Of a stretch of DNA of 64,000 bases, positions 43,901-55,900 are shown one piece after another. The notes beneath the pieces were generated by a model. That model was not told where the DNA came from and ran no database searches. It saw nothing but the letters and a program-made list of their open reading frames with translations. Source of the stretch: Chrysaora quinquecirrha (taxonomy: Eukaryota; Cnidaria; Scyphozoa; Semaeostomeae; Pelagiidae); contig JACTAT010000004.1 in assembly GCA_014526335.1 (NCBI GenBank), forward strand, positions 158,992-222,991, given 5' to 3'. How positions within the stretch are numbered: the stretch's first letter is position 1; each line of letters starts with the position of its first letter. A program made the translations under genes and the position numbers.

Positions 43901-46900
43901 ACTTTCTGCTCAAGCGTGTGATCCAATAAATGATGACCTAGGCAGAATCGTGTTTTAAGAGTAGGTTGTTGCTTCGAGTTGCAGGGCGGTTGTTTTCTTG
44001 GTTGAAAATTGTGTTGAGAAATGCTGAACATAATGTTAAATCCTGTTTTCCAATCTCTGGGAAGTGGAACCTACATACACACCGGTAAGAAAATTCATAA
44101 ACAACCAAACTTCTGTTTGGTAGGTACGCGAAAGAACTGCAAAGGTGATGTTAAATGTCTTTGCATTTTTCTATTCTTTTCAAACCAAAGTTTCATCTTA
44201 ATACCGATATAAGTGTATATGTAGAAACACGTGTTAATTATTCCTACAATGTTTTTCATGAATGGCGAACACTAGGATAGATTTTCCACAAGTGGCATAC
44301 CACAATAGATGGGATTCAACCTGGACTGCATGATCAGAGAGCCAACGACGTTTCCACTGAGCTATAGAGCTCAATGAAGTCGCCGAGTAAAATTAAGAAA
44401 TTTATTCCTACAATGTCAAGAAGACGTACTGCGAGTTCCGAGCTGGAAAGTTCGATAATGGTATCGAGGAACTTGCAGTTACAGAGGACTGAGGTACATG
44501 GAGGAAGTGCGTCCATGAAGGTGGAAAAGTTGCTTAACAGCAGCCCTTCTATCGTATTGAACGACTCCGGACGTGGCGGAAGAACCAACAAGCTGCAGAA
44601 GAAAGGCTTCGCAGCGCCCAAATTACAACGACATTTATGCAAACGCGGCAAAGTTCTCCGCTCATCGTTGACTCTCTTAACAGTGCAACAGCCAGTAGAT
44701 CCCCTGAGTCATGGCTGCAATCGATCTGACATTCAACATTGTACGTTTTGTTTCAGGTTTCAATGGACCACCAGATCCGTTACATGGTGATGCCCCGTAC
44801 GTTAAAGTTAGAGAAGCTGCAGGGGTACGTTTGTTTCGAGTTTGTATGTGAGTTAATGAATTAGTATATCACCATTAATGCAAGAAGTATAACATAGAGC
44901 ATTTAAGTGCTTTGTTTTAGTGCTTGCGATTAAGATTACCTCATTAGTAACAATATAATCATATGCGTTCCTTTATGGCCAGATATATACGCGACAAATA
45001 GATATAACTTGGCAAATAGATATCTTCTTGCTTAGTCTTGTCTTGAATTTATGAAAACAGCTAATTGCATAACAGCACTACCAACATAAACCACATCTTG
45101 CGTGTTTGTTTCCAGTTGTATCAAACAACGCTTCCCAACTTAAGTGATTCACACCTTTTGTTTGTCAGGTCATTCGGTGTTCATCCGAAAAAGTTATATG
45201 AATATTAAGGAAATAATAATTTCAAGCTTTCTGTGCATCTCCTTAACAATGACCATAGTGCATTAGCGATACCTTTAATATATGCTTAAATTCTGAGTCG
45301 AAGAAAAAGGACGCATGTACAAGGGTTGGAAGTCCGTTTATCTGCTTTGCTAAATTCTACTCGCGTGCATTGTGCCTAAGAAAATGGTTTCATAACATTA
45401 ACCTGTTCAGCGAATGATGCTTTGGTTTGTGGTATGGCCTTGTGGCCGACTTACTACATCATACCCTTACCGTATTTAAATCTTTGCAGATGTGGTTTAT
45501 TAACAGTAATGTTGGTTTTTAGTAGCATTTTTACTTGAAAAGAATTTAAACGGAATGAAAGTCTTGAGATTGTTTGTGGCACTAGGCTAGTCGAGAGGCA
45601 TTTCTGTCCTCGAAACGGTGACCGATTTTCTTAATGAAACATCGAGATTTTCAAGGAATTTCTGTGAAAACAATAGAGATCACAGCTAAGGGTGTACGAT
45701 ATTCTAAGGAGTGAATCACTCATTGCACTAGCGCACGATTTTAAATGATCTGGCGGGCAGCGTGTTACGATTGTTTGTTTACTGTAAAAGCATGTAGATT
45801 CAGCGTATCCCACATAAATCTGCATTATTGGTCGTGTGCTTTTATTGATGCTTTTATTAATCCCTTCTAGCAACTGCTGGAAATTCTGTTTGATACAGAA
45901 AGAGAGAAAAACAGCGAGAATCATCAAGGTAATCATCTTTTCATTCTAAAGCCGCGTCTTACACGATCAGATTTTCATCAGATTTCCTTCCCTTCTGACA
46001 ATCTGATGAGGACTTCTGCCCGGGCTAACACCTTTGCCTGATGTCTGATGATGAATTTCGACAATGAATTTCGATTTTTCAAAGTCGAACGTGTTCAAAC
46101 TTTTCGACAAACCTGATAAGCTTTTCATTCATCTCCTATTGTCGTTTCGCTTAATCCGAAATCGTCTTCGAAGCAGCGTTCGTTTTGATGTGCCTGAAAG
46201 AGTTAAGGCCTGTGTGCTATTACAGTACTATTAAGAACGTTAAAAACCTTGCGCCATGGAACAAACAAGAACTAACAGAATTGTTTTTTAATGGAATCGT
46301 AGCTTACCACAAAAAGCTGCAGGCGGAATGTCAGAAGTGCCTTGTATGAAATTTGCACAGTAGCTAAATACTATCGCGGTGAACGTTTCCTCCTATGAAA
46401 TCAATGAATCCTTGTTCAAAACGGCAGAAAATATTTGAACAATCATACCACTAATATCCAAAATCTGATGAAAAATCTGGTCATATAAACGCGGCTTTAT
46501 TTGTAAATAGGCTGTTTTAGCAACGGGACTTCTCGAGGTCCAAAGGCCCCACTAAAATGCACAAAATCAACAGCCCGGGGTTTCATGACTTATCAACTGG
46601 CTAGGTTGTGCCGCCCAGATATTACGAACCCACCCACTTATAATAAAGACACAGGCCCTGTAATATGACATATTCCTACTAGCATTCGCCAACAGGGAGC
46701 AACCACCTCGCAACGCTAGGCAACAACCCGCCCTTAAGCATGATTCTTAGGACAACATTCACTAGATCACCCAGAGTGTGCGGAAAAATACAACGAGGAT
46801 TGATTTTCGAATAATCGGCAGAGCTAGATCCTTGTTTCATCTCAGCGTTTTGGAATCAGTCCACATCAAAACCAACAGGCTGGTTTTGTGTAGACAAAAG

Positions 46901-49900
46901 AAGTTCGTTTTCTCACTTGGAATCTTCAATTAATTTTCTTTTGGTCATCCCGCTGAATCCCCCAAGCTGATTGTTGCATAAAACACAATGCCAATCTCGT
47001 CTGCTCTTTCTGATTGGTGCATTTCTAGGCACATCTAGGTATAAATTCCGCCTTAGTTTATTGTTTCGGTCTGTTTCTGACGTTCATGCTCTGAGGAGTG
47101 TCAGACAAAAAAAGTATGCCCAAGAGTGTTTCCGCTGTTCATCTGTTCATCGCAATTTTTTTATGACATAGTAATTGTAAGTAATAGTTAGGGAACCTGA
47201 CATTAATGAGACTTTCTAGGGTTATTATTGCTTCAAATTGTACTAAAGAACATCTTCGACACAATCCAACACTATTACTAATTTGATTGCTACTGTCGTC
47301 AAATACTTTCATTTTCTGATTTCAGCCCATGGGTACAGTAGCCAAACAACAATGCAAGGGTTTGGAAGCTCAAGGAGTAACCCCGGAGGTTTGTTCACCG
47401 ATTCATTCGCCTGAATTTGATAACTATTTAATGAACTTTGTTCTTGCATATCTAATTTGTTATCATTTTGTTTGATGACTTTTGGGGTCGCTATTAATCA
47501 TCAACCCCCTCCAATAAGCATGCTTTGAAAAAAATAGCCTGCAATTCAAAGTAATTCCAATTTGCCACATTAAATACATTTAGTCCTCCCAAAAATAAAC
47601 AAATTTCGCCGCTGTGAAGTTTTTTACCAAGCCCTGATCTCTTGAGGGGCACTTTGTATAATTTGGGGATATTATGTATATATTATATATTATATATTAT
47701 ATATTATATATTATTATATATATTATATATTATATTATATTATATATATTATATATTATATTATATTATATATATTATATATTATATTATATTATATATT
47801 ATATATTATATATGTCGCCTTTAAAGGTGTCGATTTTCATTATTTTGGTATAAGGAACAGTGTCGACTTGACATTTCATGCATTATCAAAAAATTGGTAT
47901 AAGGTTGGGAATAAATTTTTCGACAATTCGGGTAAATTGTTCGAAAATTCGGGTAAATTTTGAATGCTTTGGTGGCATGTTCCATACAAAATTTGATCAA
48001 GCCCCGGTCCAAGGTTCTCAAAAAATTCGCCCAGTTGAGTTGTTACTCAGTAACTGTAAATGGTTTGATATAATATATATTTGATGTACAGTACTTTTGC
48101 TGTCAATCTGCTTTTTTGAAATGTATTAACATTTTTATCCTTCTAGACGTTTTGAGTAGTAGTTCAAATAAGATGGAAGGGTTTGGCAGTGTATCGTCAC
48201 AAAAAAATCAAGGTAGCTTTTCCACTGTAAATTTCATTCTTTTTTTATAAAAATGCTTTAGTCCAGTCCACCAGTCCACCCATTTATCTACACGTTTTTT
48301 TTTTTATAAGAACACTGAAATTGAAGAAAGCCATGCAATGTTCTTAATTTTTCCGATTTGAAGGCTCAAAATGTTCTTAACATGTTCTTAATGTTCTTGC
48401 TTTTAAAAAGCTGTTGTTTTCAAATTTGGTGATTTTTGCTACCAAAAGGGACGCACATGTAAAAATGTCACATATAGTCACAACGATTGATAGTTAACCT
48501 GTTTTCTAGAGTTGAGAACAGAACAGTGCACTTAAGAAAGTAAATTTTCATTTGTTTCTAGCTTCACAAAGCCTTGTAATGTTCCTAGCATCTTCTTAAC
48601 TTTTCAGCCTCTGAAGCCTTATGTTCTTATATACTTTGTTCTTATAAAAAAAAAACGTGTATTTGAGGCATTCGAGATTCAGGATAGCCTAATTTACTAT
48701 TTTGAGTAAGAACAGGCGAGATAATGAAGGTTATTTTAAGAGGAACTGTCAATTGTTTAGGCTATGGAGATTTCAAGCAACACACTTATTTTTTTTTAAG
48801 AAACCGACTGTGAGAAACTGTATATGCATTTTCTAAAAAATTAAGAAACTCTTCTATATGGAGTAAGATGTCAAGCAAAAACTAAGAAACTATTTCCGCT
48901 TTTGAATTCAGCTTTTTATTTTCTAATGTGCATTGTGTAATATTTACGTAAAAATAATCATACTAGGGTCAATTCCGTAAAATGTCCATATTTTACTGCT
49001 AAGAACATGATACTTCACATTAAACCATTATTTCACGAAGTTTTAAACTGTACTCTTGTGTAATGTTTACGTAAAAATAATCATACTAGGGTCAATTCCG
49101 GAAAATGTCCATATTTTTATTGTTAAGAACATGATACTTCATATTAAACCATTATTTCACGAAGTTTTAAACTGTACTCAATGTTATCACCCCTACACGC
49201 ATTATGTTATCCCTCCACTGTACTGATGTACCTGTTTAGTTTATTATAAAAAAGAGTTCTTACCTATTTCCTCTTAATTTATAACAAAACCAAGTAAAGT
49301 AACTGAAATATTTTCCTTAAAATAAAATTCGAGTGTGAAAAAATCAATATTAAAATGGAGCAAAGATTAAGTTGCAAAATAGTTTATTGCTAAAGTGATA
49401 TTTATCAAAAATCATCCTCCCCGGCGGGGAATTGAACCCCGGTCTCCCGCGTGACAGGCGGGGATACTCACCACTATACTACCGAGGACTGTTAGAAGTT
49501 TTGTAAACCCAATATGTTATCGCATGGTGAAAATTGCAACATACACATATTTTTTTATAAGAAACCCAGACTCTCGAATAGCCAAAAATTTAAGAAACTC
49601 CAGTACTGGACATTTTTTACGTAGGAAACTTTTCACCTCGGACAGTGAAAAATGTTCTTTTAATTCCCGTGTTTCGTCTGCAACAACACATTTCTTAGCC
49701 TGCGTGCAGCCTCAAACTCTTCTCCGAGAAAGAGTAGAGTCTGCGCAACAATGAACGAAAGCTTGTACTGGCCTCTTTTTCAAATAAAGTGTGGCGGTAA
49801 ATCTTTTGTTTGCCTATTGTTTAACAACCAATCAACGCTCTCTGGCAGAAAACTGCCAGAGAAACATGATTGGTCGATTGCTTATTTCATTGTTTTAATA

Positions 49901-52900
49901 TAGTCGCGCCGCGTTGACACGGCTGGTTTGCGTCGCGCGATCGCTTTTGCCAAACAAAATGGCGAATGTGTGCTTGGTTGCTGCACGAAAATATTTGTTG
50001 GAGTAAAGGATGGTTTATCGGTGATCTACCTTACGAAAAGCACTATTGTGATCAACTGAAGCCATGCCAAGAATAGAAACAAGCCCGACATGGATTTTCC
50101 AAAGCAAGTTGTCTATTTCTAGGCATGTAGACTAGATAGTAGCCTACTTAGGTTTATCTGAAGAGGGTGCACCCAGTGTGTGCCTGTGCACAACAAAGAA
50201 CAAAAAAATACAGATAGTAAGATTTAACTTGACTTGTCTTGTCTGGTAGATTACATGCATTTAACTGAATCAGTACAAATAATAATATCTCCTGGAGTAA
50301 ATTTTCAGTGTTATAAAGTAACAGCTGTGATGTTTGAAGGATTTTCTAGGCACAACTTTGTGAAAGTTTACCTATGGTGTTTTTATTTTCTTTCAATTTA
50401 AGTCTTTCTTCAGAAACTAGAATCATTTGCTCAACCATTTAAACGCTTTTGAAATCATTTTAGGACAGCAAAAGCCCAAATATTTTTGCCATCCTTCCCC
50501 AAAGCTGTCTTTTGGTCAATGTTTACAACCTGAAAACATGAAGTGTGGATAATGATGACATCTATAGTTATTGGCAGATTATTTTTCAGTGTCGTTTTAG
50601 AGATAACAACACCAACTTAACCTTTAAAGGTTTGGTGGACACTTTGCAAGCTATCCTTAGCTTTGCACCTTCTTTATCTGTGCCTTGGTTTAGTTTCAAA
50701 GTTCAATTAAATGTACATTCAGTATTTTGTCATTAAAATTAAAACTGAAACTGGTGGCAAATGTAACAGCTTGCTGGTCGATTAAGATGGACACAGTGCT
50801 GGTATAAACTAAAAAGCAGAAAAATGTCTGTCATACCAAATCTATGAGAAGACCCATAGCCTACAATATTGCCTACAATACCCAAAGCCCACAATATTGA
50901 CAAATTGTTTTCAAGTTTGATCAATTATCAAAAGTTAGTAACTACCAAAACACCAAAAAAAATCATTGTAATACAAAAAAAACTATAAACCAAGGATAAA
51001 AATCACACAGTTAATTGAAGAATAACTGTGACTGAGATGGATGCATATTTTGAAACTTATGAATACTGTAAGTCCAGTACCAAGAAAAGTCCAAACTCTA
51101 CATTTCAAGCCTTTCCTTGATCAAGCAAGAATTCTTACTGAGGATAATTTGAGAGTTATGCAAAAGAAAAGCTATTTATAAACAACAAACTTATAAATAA
51201 AAACAGTACAGTAAAAAGCTTTGCATCTACCTATGCATCTGGGATATATCAATCAACCTATTTGTCTGTAGCACTTTTTCCTTAGAGAGATCAAAGGAAA
51301 TAAAATATCCAAGATAGCTAACAAAATATAAATATATGAAGATACTCCTCCAAGTCAAGTGATAAAAAGTTATAAACACCAAATACCAGAAGATGCTGTC
51401 CAGATGATATTTTGTCAGGTCTTTTAGCCTGTGTTTAAAGTATCCTCAAGAAAAAAGTTTAACTAATTTAATTGCTCTTTAGTTTAGATTGAAAGTTTTT
51501 GTTGAAGAATTGACAGTAGAAGCAGCACTGTTCACAGAAGCAGTCACATTTATATGAATGGTCAGCATCTATGAGTTATCGGGCCTACGCAAGAGTTTAG
51601 GCCCCAGCAGCAACAGACGGGAAAGAACTTTTCACTTTCTGCTTTTCAGAAACATTTTCTTGGTCAGACGTCTTATAAATGTCCAATACAGCCAAGTGTA
51701 AATACAAAACATCATTTTGTTTTGAAATTCATCGCAAAGAACTTCTTCGCAAAGTTACGGAATTACACAAAACAGCTTCAAAGTTCAAACGAACTTGCTC
51801 AAAGCCCGAAGTGCTAGTAGGCGGTGATTAAAAACGCTTCGCGTAGGCTCCAACGGTTGTTTTCATCAGAAAGAGGCTGCATTTTTGCTGACTCAGCGGT
51901 ACAAGCTTTCTTTCATTGTTGCGCAGACTCTACTCTTTCTCGGAGAAGAGTTTGAGGCTGCACGCAGGCTACACATTTCTGTGACAAGCAGACAAACAGG
52001 AAACCCATATGCATTCAAATACACGCTTTTTTTTATAAGGAACCACTTTATAAGGAACCTACATGTAGAAGGCCCGAAAATTTAAAGAACTTATACTACT
52101 AAAGAGAAAATCATTAAGGAACTTTTGAATGTTGTATACTTTTATCACTGCAAATAATCAAGAATTAGAAAGCCGGTTCCATTCATTTGCAGTCGAAAAT
52201 CACATAAATTGTACATTAAGCATGTATCCAATGTTTCTTTGAGTGGTCTTGAGCTTTGCTCACACGCAAATGTCTCTCTTTTATTGTTAAGACCACTGTA
52301 TGTGCAGTTAAAATTAAGGAACTATTAAGGAACTTTTGGAACTACAATTGCCTCAAAAGAGGCCCAAAAATAAGGAACTTTAAGAACTAGGCCTTGAGGT
52401 AGGTTCCTTATAAAAAAAAAGCGTGTACAATCGATAAATGTGTTTGGAACATCATTCAGATAGAATAACTATGTTGCCAATATGGATATTCAAGAAACTC
52501 GAAATCTAGTACTCAAGAAATTTAGTACTCAAAATTTGAAAATTATAAGAAACTTTCAGTACTGGATCAATTTTTTAGTTTCTTATGAAAAAATACGTGT
52601 ATAGTGTTAGTGCAAGTAAAGAGAAGCAAGATCATGTTTATTTTGCTATTTTCAATTTAAGAAGATATAATAATAGGCCTACCTTCTGAACATTTCTTTT
52701 CTTTTAGAGCCTGGCATTATATCCGATGTATTTAACAGAGTAAAAGATAATATTTCCTATGCTTTCAACGAGAATGCTTCTGCTATTGCTAAATATGCAA
52801 ACAGAGAAACAGACAGTGCACCAGACTCATATCAACGTTATCAAAATGCAGAAAGTAAGATTGTTAGAACACCATCAAGTACATTCAATTTTTCTGGATC

Positions 52901-55900
52901 CACTCCCCATTCATCAACTGAAGGTAGGCCTATCTTCTTCCTTTCCTAGTTTCAAATCTTTGTGCTCGAAAATCCTGCGTTTAATTTTCGCATTGAATAT
53001 CTGCGTGGTAATAAAAAGGAAAGGATACACCAGAGAAGAATGTATGCTTATACTTTAGACTGTTGCCCATATCGTATCTTTGAAAATACACGTTTTTTTT
53101 TATAAGAACAAAGTATATAAGAACATAAGGCTTCAGAGGCTAAAAAGTTAAGAACATGCTAAGAACATTACAAGGCTTTGTGAAGCTAGAAAAAAATTAG
53201 AATTTACTTTCTTTAGTTGCGCTGTCCTGTTCTCAACTCTAGAAAACAGGTGAACTATCAATCATTGTGAATATATGTGATATTTTTTACATGTGCTTCC
53301 CTTTTTGTAGCAATTACCATCTAATTTGAAGAAGAAAAGCTTTTTTAAAAGCAAGAAAATTAAGAACATTTTAAGAACATTTTGAGCCTTCAAATCGGAA
53401 AAATTAAGAACATTCCATGGCTTTCTTCAATTTCAGTGTTCTTATAAAAAAAATCGTGTATTCTGTGTTTGGACTTGTAGTTGTTCAACATTTCTTTTCT
53501 TCATGGAGATTGTATCGTATGAAAAACCGTAGTAATGTCAGTATTTTCTTGCAGATTTTCACTCGTCGTATGAGCCGACCAATTTCAACGAAGTCAAATG
53601 GGAGGAAAAGGCAATATCAAAATCTGAGCATCTGAACAAAGAAGAAGAAAATGATCAACAGTATGTCATTTTCACAACTTTTTTCTGTCGGTTTGGCGAA
53701 ATAAAGTTACCCCAAAAACTAAATAAATTATCAACAGAGTAAATATATTCGGACTTATCAAGACTGTTTCTGACACTGTATTAGACATGACAGTCACCAC
53801 TTATCATGACAAGCCTTTGATATTTATTTGGGCTCGCAGGTCCGGTTAATTTCACACCTTTCGATCCGTCCTTTGCAATAAATAGGAAAGAAACCACATT
53901 TCTCATTGCCCAGTGATTGGAGATGGATCTCTCCTGAAACGTTGCCCAACTAAATATCAAATGCTTGTAATGATAAGTGGTGACTATCATGTCTAATACG
54001 GTAAATAAATTATGTAAGATCTTCCCGCTGCACAATCTTACCAAACTTTTACCAGGTAAACTTAAGCCTTATAAGCATCTCTTGTAGAAAAATCATAACT
54101 CTGACAGCTTTTTTCTCAGAGTAACAAAAATTGGAAAATGTTTAGTTACAAATACGGGTGTAACAAAGCCAGAATAATTACAGCATGAGTGGTGTCTAAC
54201 TAAACGTTCAATTCATCAACACTCAAAAAAGTAAATGATCCTGATTTCATTGTGATTATGAAACGCAGTGACCAGAAAAAGCCCTGATTGGACAAACCTA
54301 ATCCAATCGGACAACTCAGTATGTCAATCATTTGTTACGAAAGGCTCATTCGACATGTCCAGTCTTTATACGGAACACGACTGAGCTTGGAGTTGCCTTA
54401 CATAAATAGAGGTTCATCTGGCAAGGCAACTCACTCTGTCCTTAAACTGTCAGCTTTGTTTGACCGATGAACCAACACGTTTCACATAAACAGACGTAAA
54501 AATTTAATACCAAGTCAATTTCAAGCTATTATGCAGTAATAGACTCAGAACTATCAGATCAATAATGTCCTGTGACGTTTTGATAAACCCCAAAATGTAA
54601 ATACACATGTAGATAAATACACGAAAAACATGTGTAGTCCATCTGAACTTGGTATAACAAGTCTTAAGCTAAGCATTCGTCTTGCAGAGATCTGGTGAAC
54701 GATCCCCACGAAGCAGTAAAAGATTGGTCGCAGGAAGTGAGACTAGTCAATGATATTACTATACCGGGAGGGATTAAATTAAACCCTTCTAGATCAGAAC
54801 TGGAACACTTTATCAAAAGGTGAGCATTACACACTTGCTAGTGGGTTTAATGGATTTAAAACGAAAATCGTTTTTACAATCATGGTTTTAAATTGTTTAC
54901 CAAGACAAATGCTTCTAGAGCAAACTGTGCTATTGACTCAAGGTCGTCAGACATTTTGCCGCCATGTCAAACCTTTTGTAGACTGTTGTGAATTTCAAAA
55001 CTTTAAACATTTGGACAGAGACTGTCGGTATTTGAAGGCTTTAAAGATGTCTCATCGAAACATCCATGGAATGTTCCTCAATCTAAGAATTTCTCTCTTA
55101 TTTTGAGCTTTACCAGTAATCAAAGTATACCTTCGCTCCAAAGTAGTATATGCATTTCCTTTGCCTTGCTCCAAAAAGGTTCCACTTACTATAAGAATCA
55201 ATTGCTTTATTTTGAAATAACCCGATACCAAGTCCAGGTATGTTTTTCCCACAGGTATTATCACATTCCTGCAGTAAATGCCAGTTCCTATTATAATTAT
55301 TATAATTTGAAACAAAATCCTAATCCTTTTCATTTGCCCATAGTAAGAATCTAACGTCATGTTTCTTGACTTATTTGTTTTCAACCCCGTTTAGACTATG
55401 TCGGTATGAGACAAGTACGGTGCGAAACTATACCGTCTACACTATGCCAGCACAGTTTTGATATCAGTGTGGTAAGAAATTAATACGATACGCTAACCGG
55501 CTTCATCTGAAAACGGCATAGTGTAAACATCTGAATACGGTACAGTTTGATGCCACTTTGCTGAATAAATGAGAGAAAAAACAATCAATCTTTGTTCTTG
55601 TTGACCCAAAACAATAGAATTTATACAAAAACCGATGATCTTGCTCATCGTATTCATTTCATACCGGCATAGAGTAAATGGGGACTCCCAATTCCCCATC
55701 CGACATGAAATCATTCCGTATTCATTTCATACCAGCATAGTGTAAACGGGGCCTTAAATTTAGATCTGTTGTTACAGATGCAGCTCTTTAGATTTTGCAA
55801 AAATTGTAGAACTCATTGGCGAAAAGCTTTGCTGCCCTGACTATAAAGTTCAAATGGTATGTTTATAACCAACCTCGTCCCCAGGGCGAATAGGCCTCTA

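Larger units (their letters stand above)
49544..52599 (+). mobile_element. MITE family C, copy interrupted twice
   Basis: Left end CACATATTTTTTTATAAGAA (TA before), right end TTTCTTATGAAAAAATACGTG (TA after). Its parts 49544-49695, 51972-52021 and 52426-52599 align in order with the intact copy 24074-24542. Interrupted by a Mutator-like element (49696-51971) and a family A element (52022-52425). Confidence 0.85.

Noticed and set aside
44334..44790. Overlapping open frames on both strands (105 and 138 codons)
   Set aside because: Neither resembles a known protein. The + frame runs through a tepsin splice acceptor and exon in the wrong phase.
47642..47824. 60-codon open frame of Tyr/Ile/Leu
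   Set aside because: Product of an AT microsatellite.
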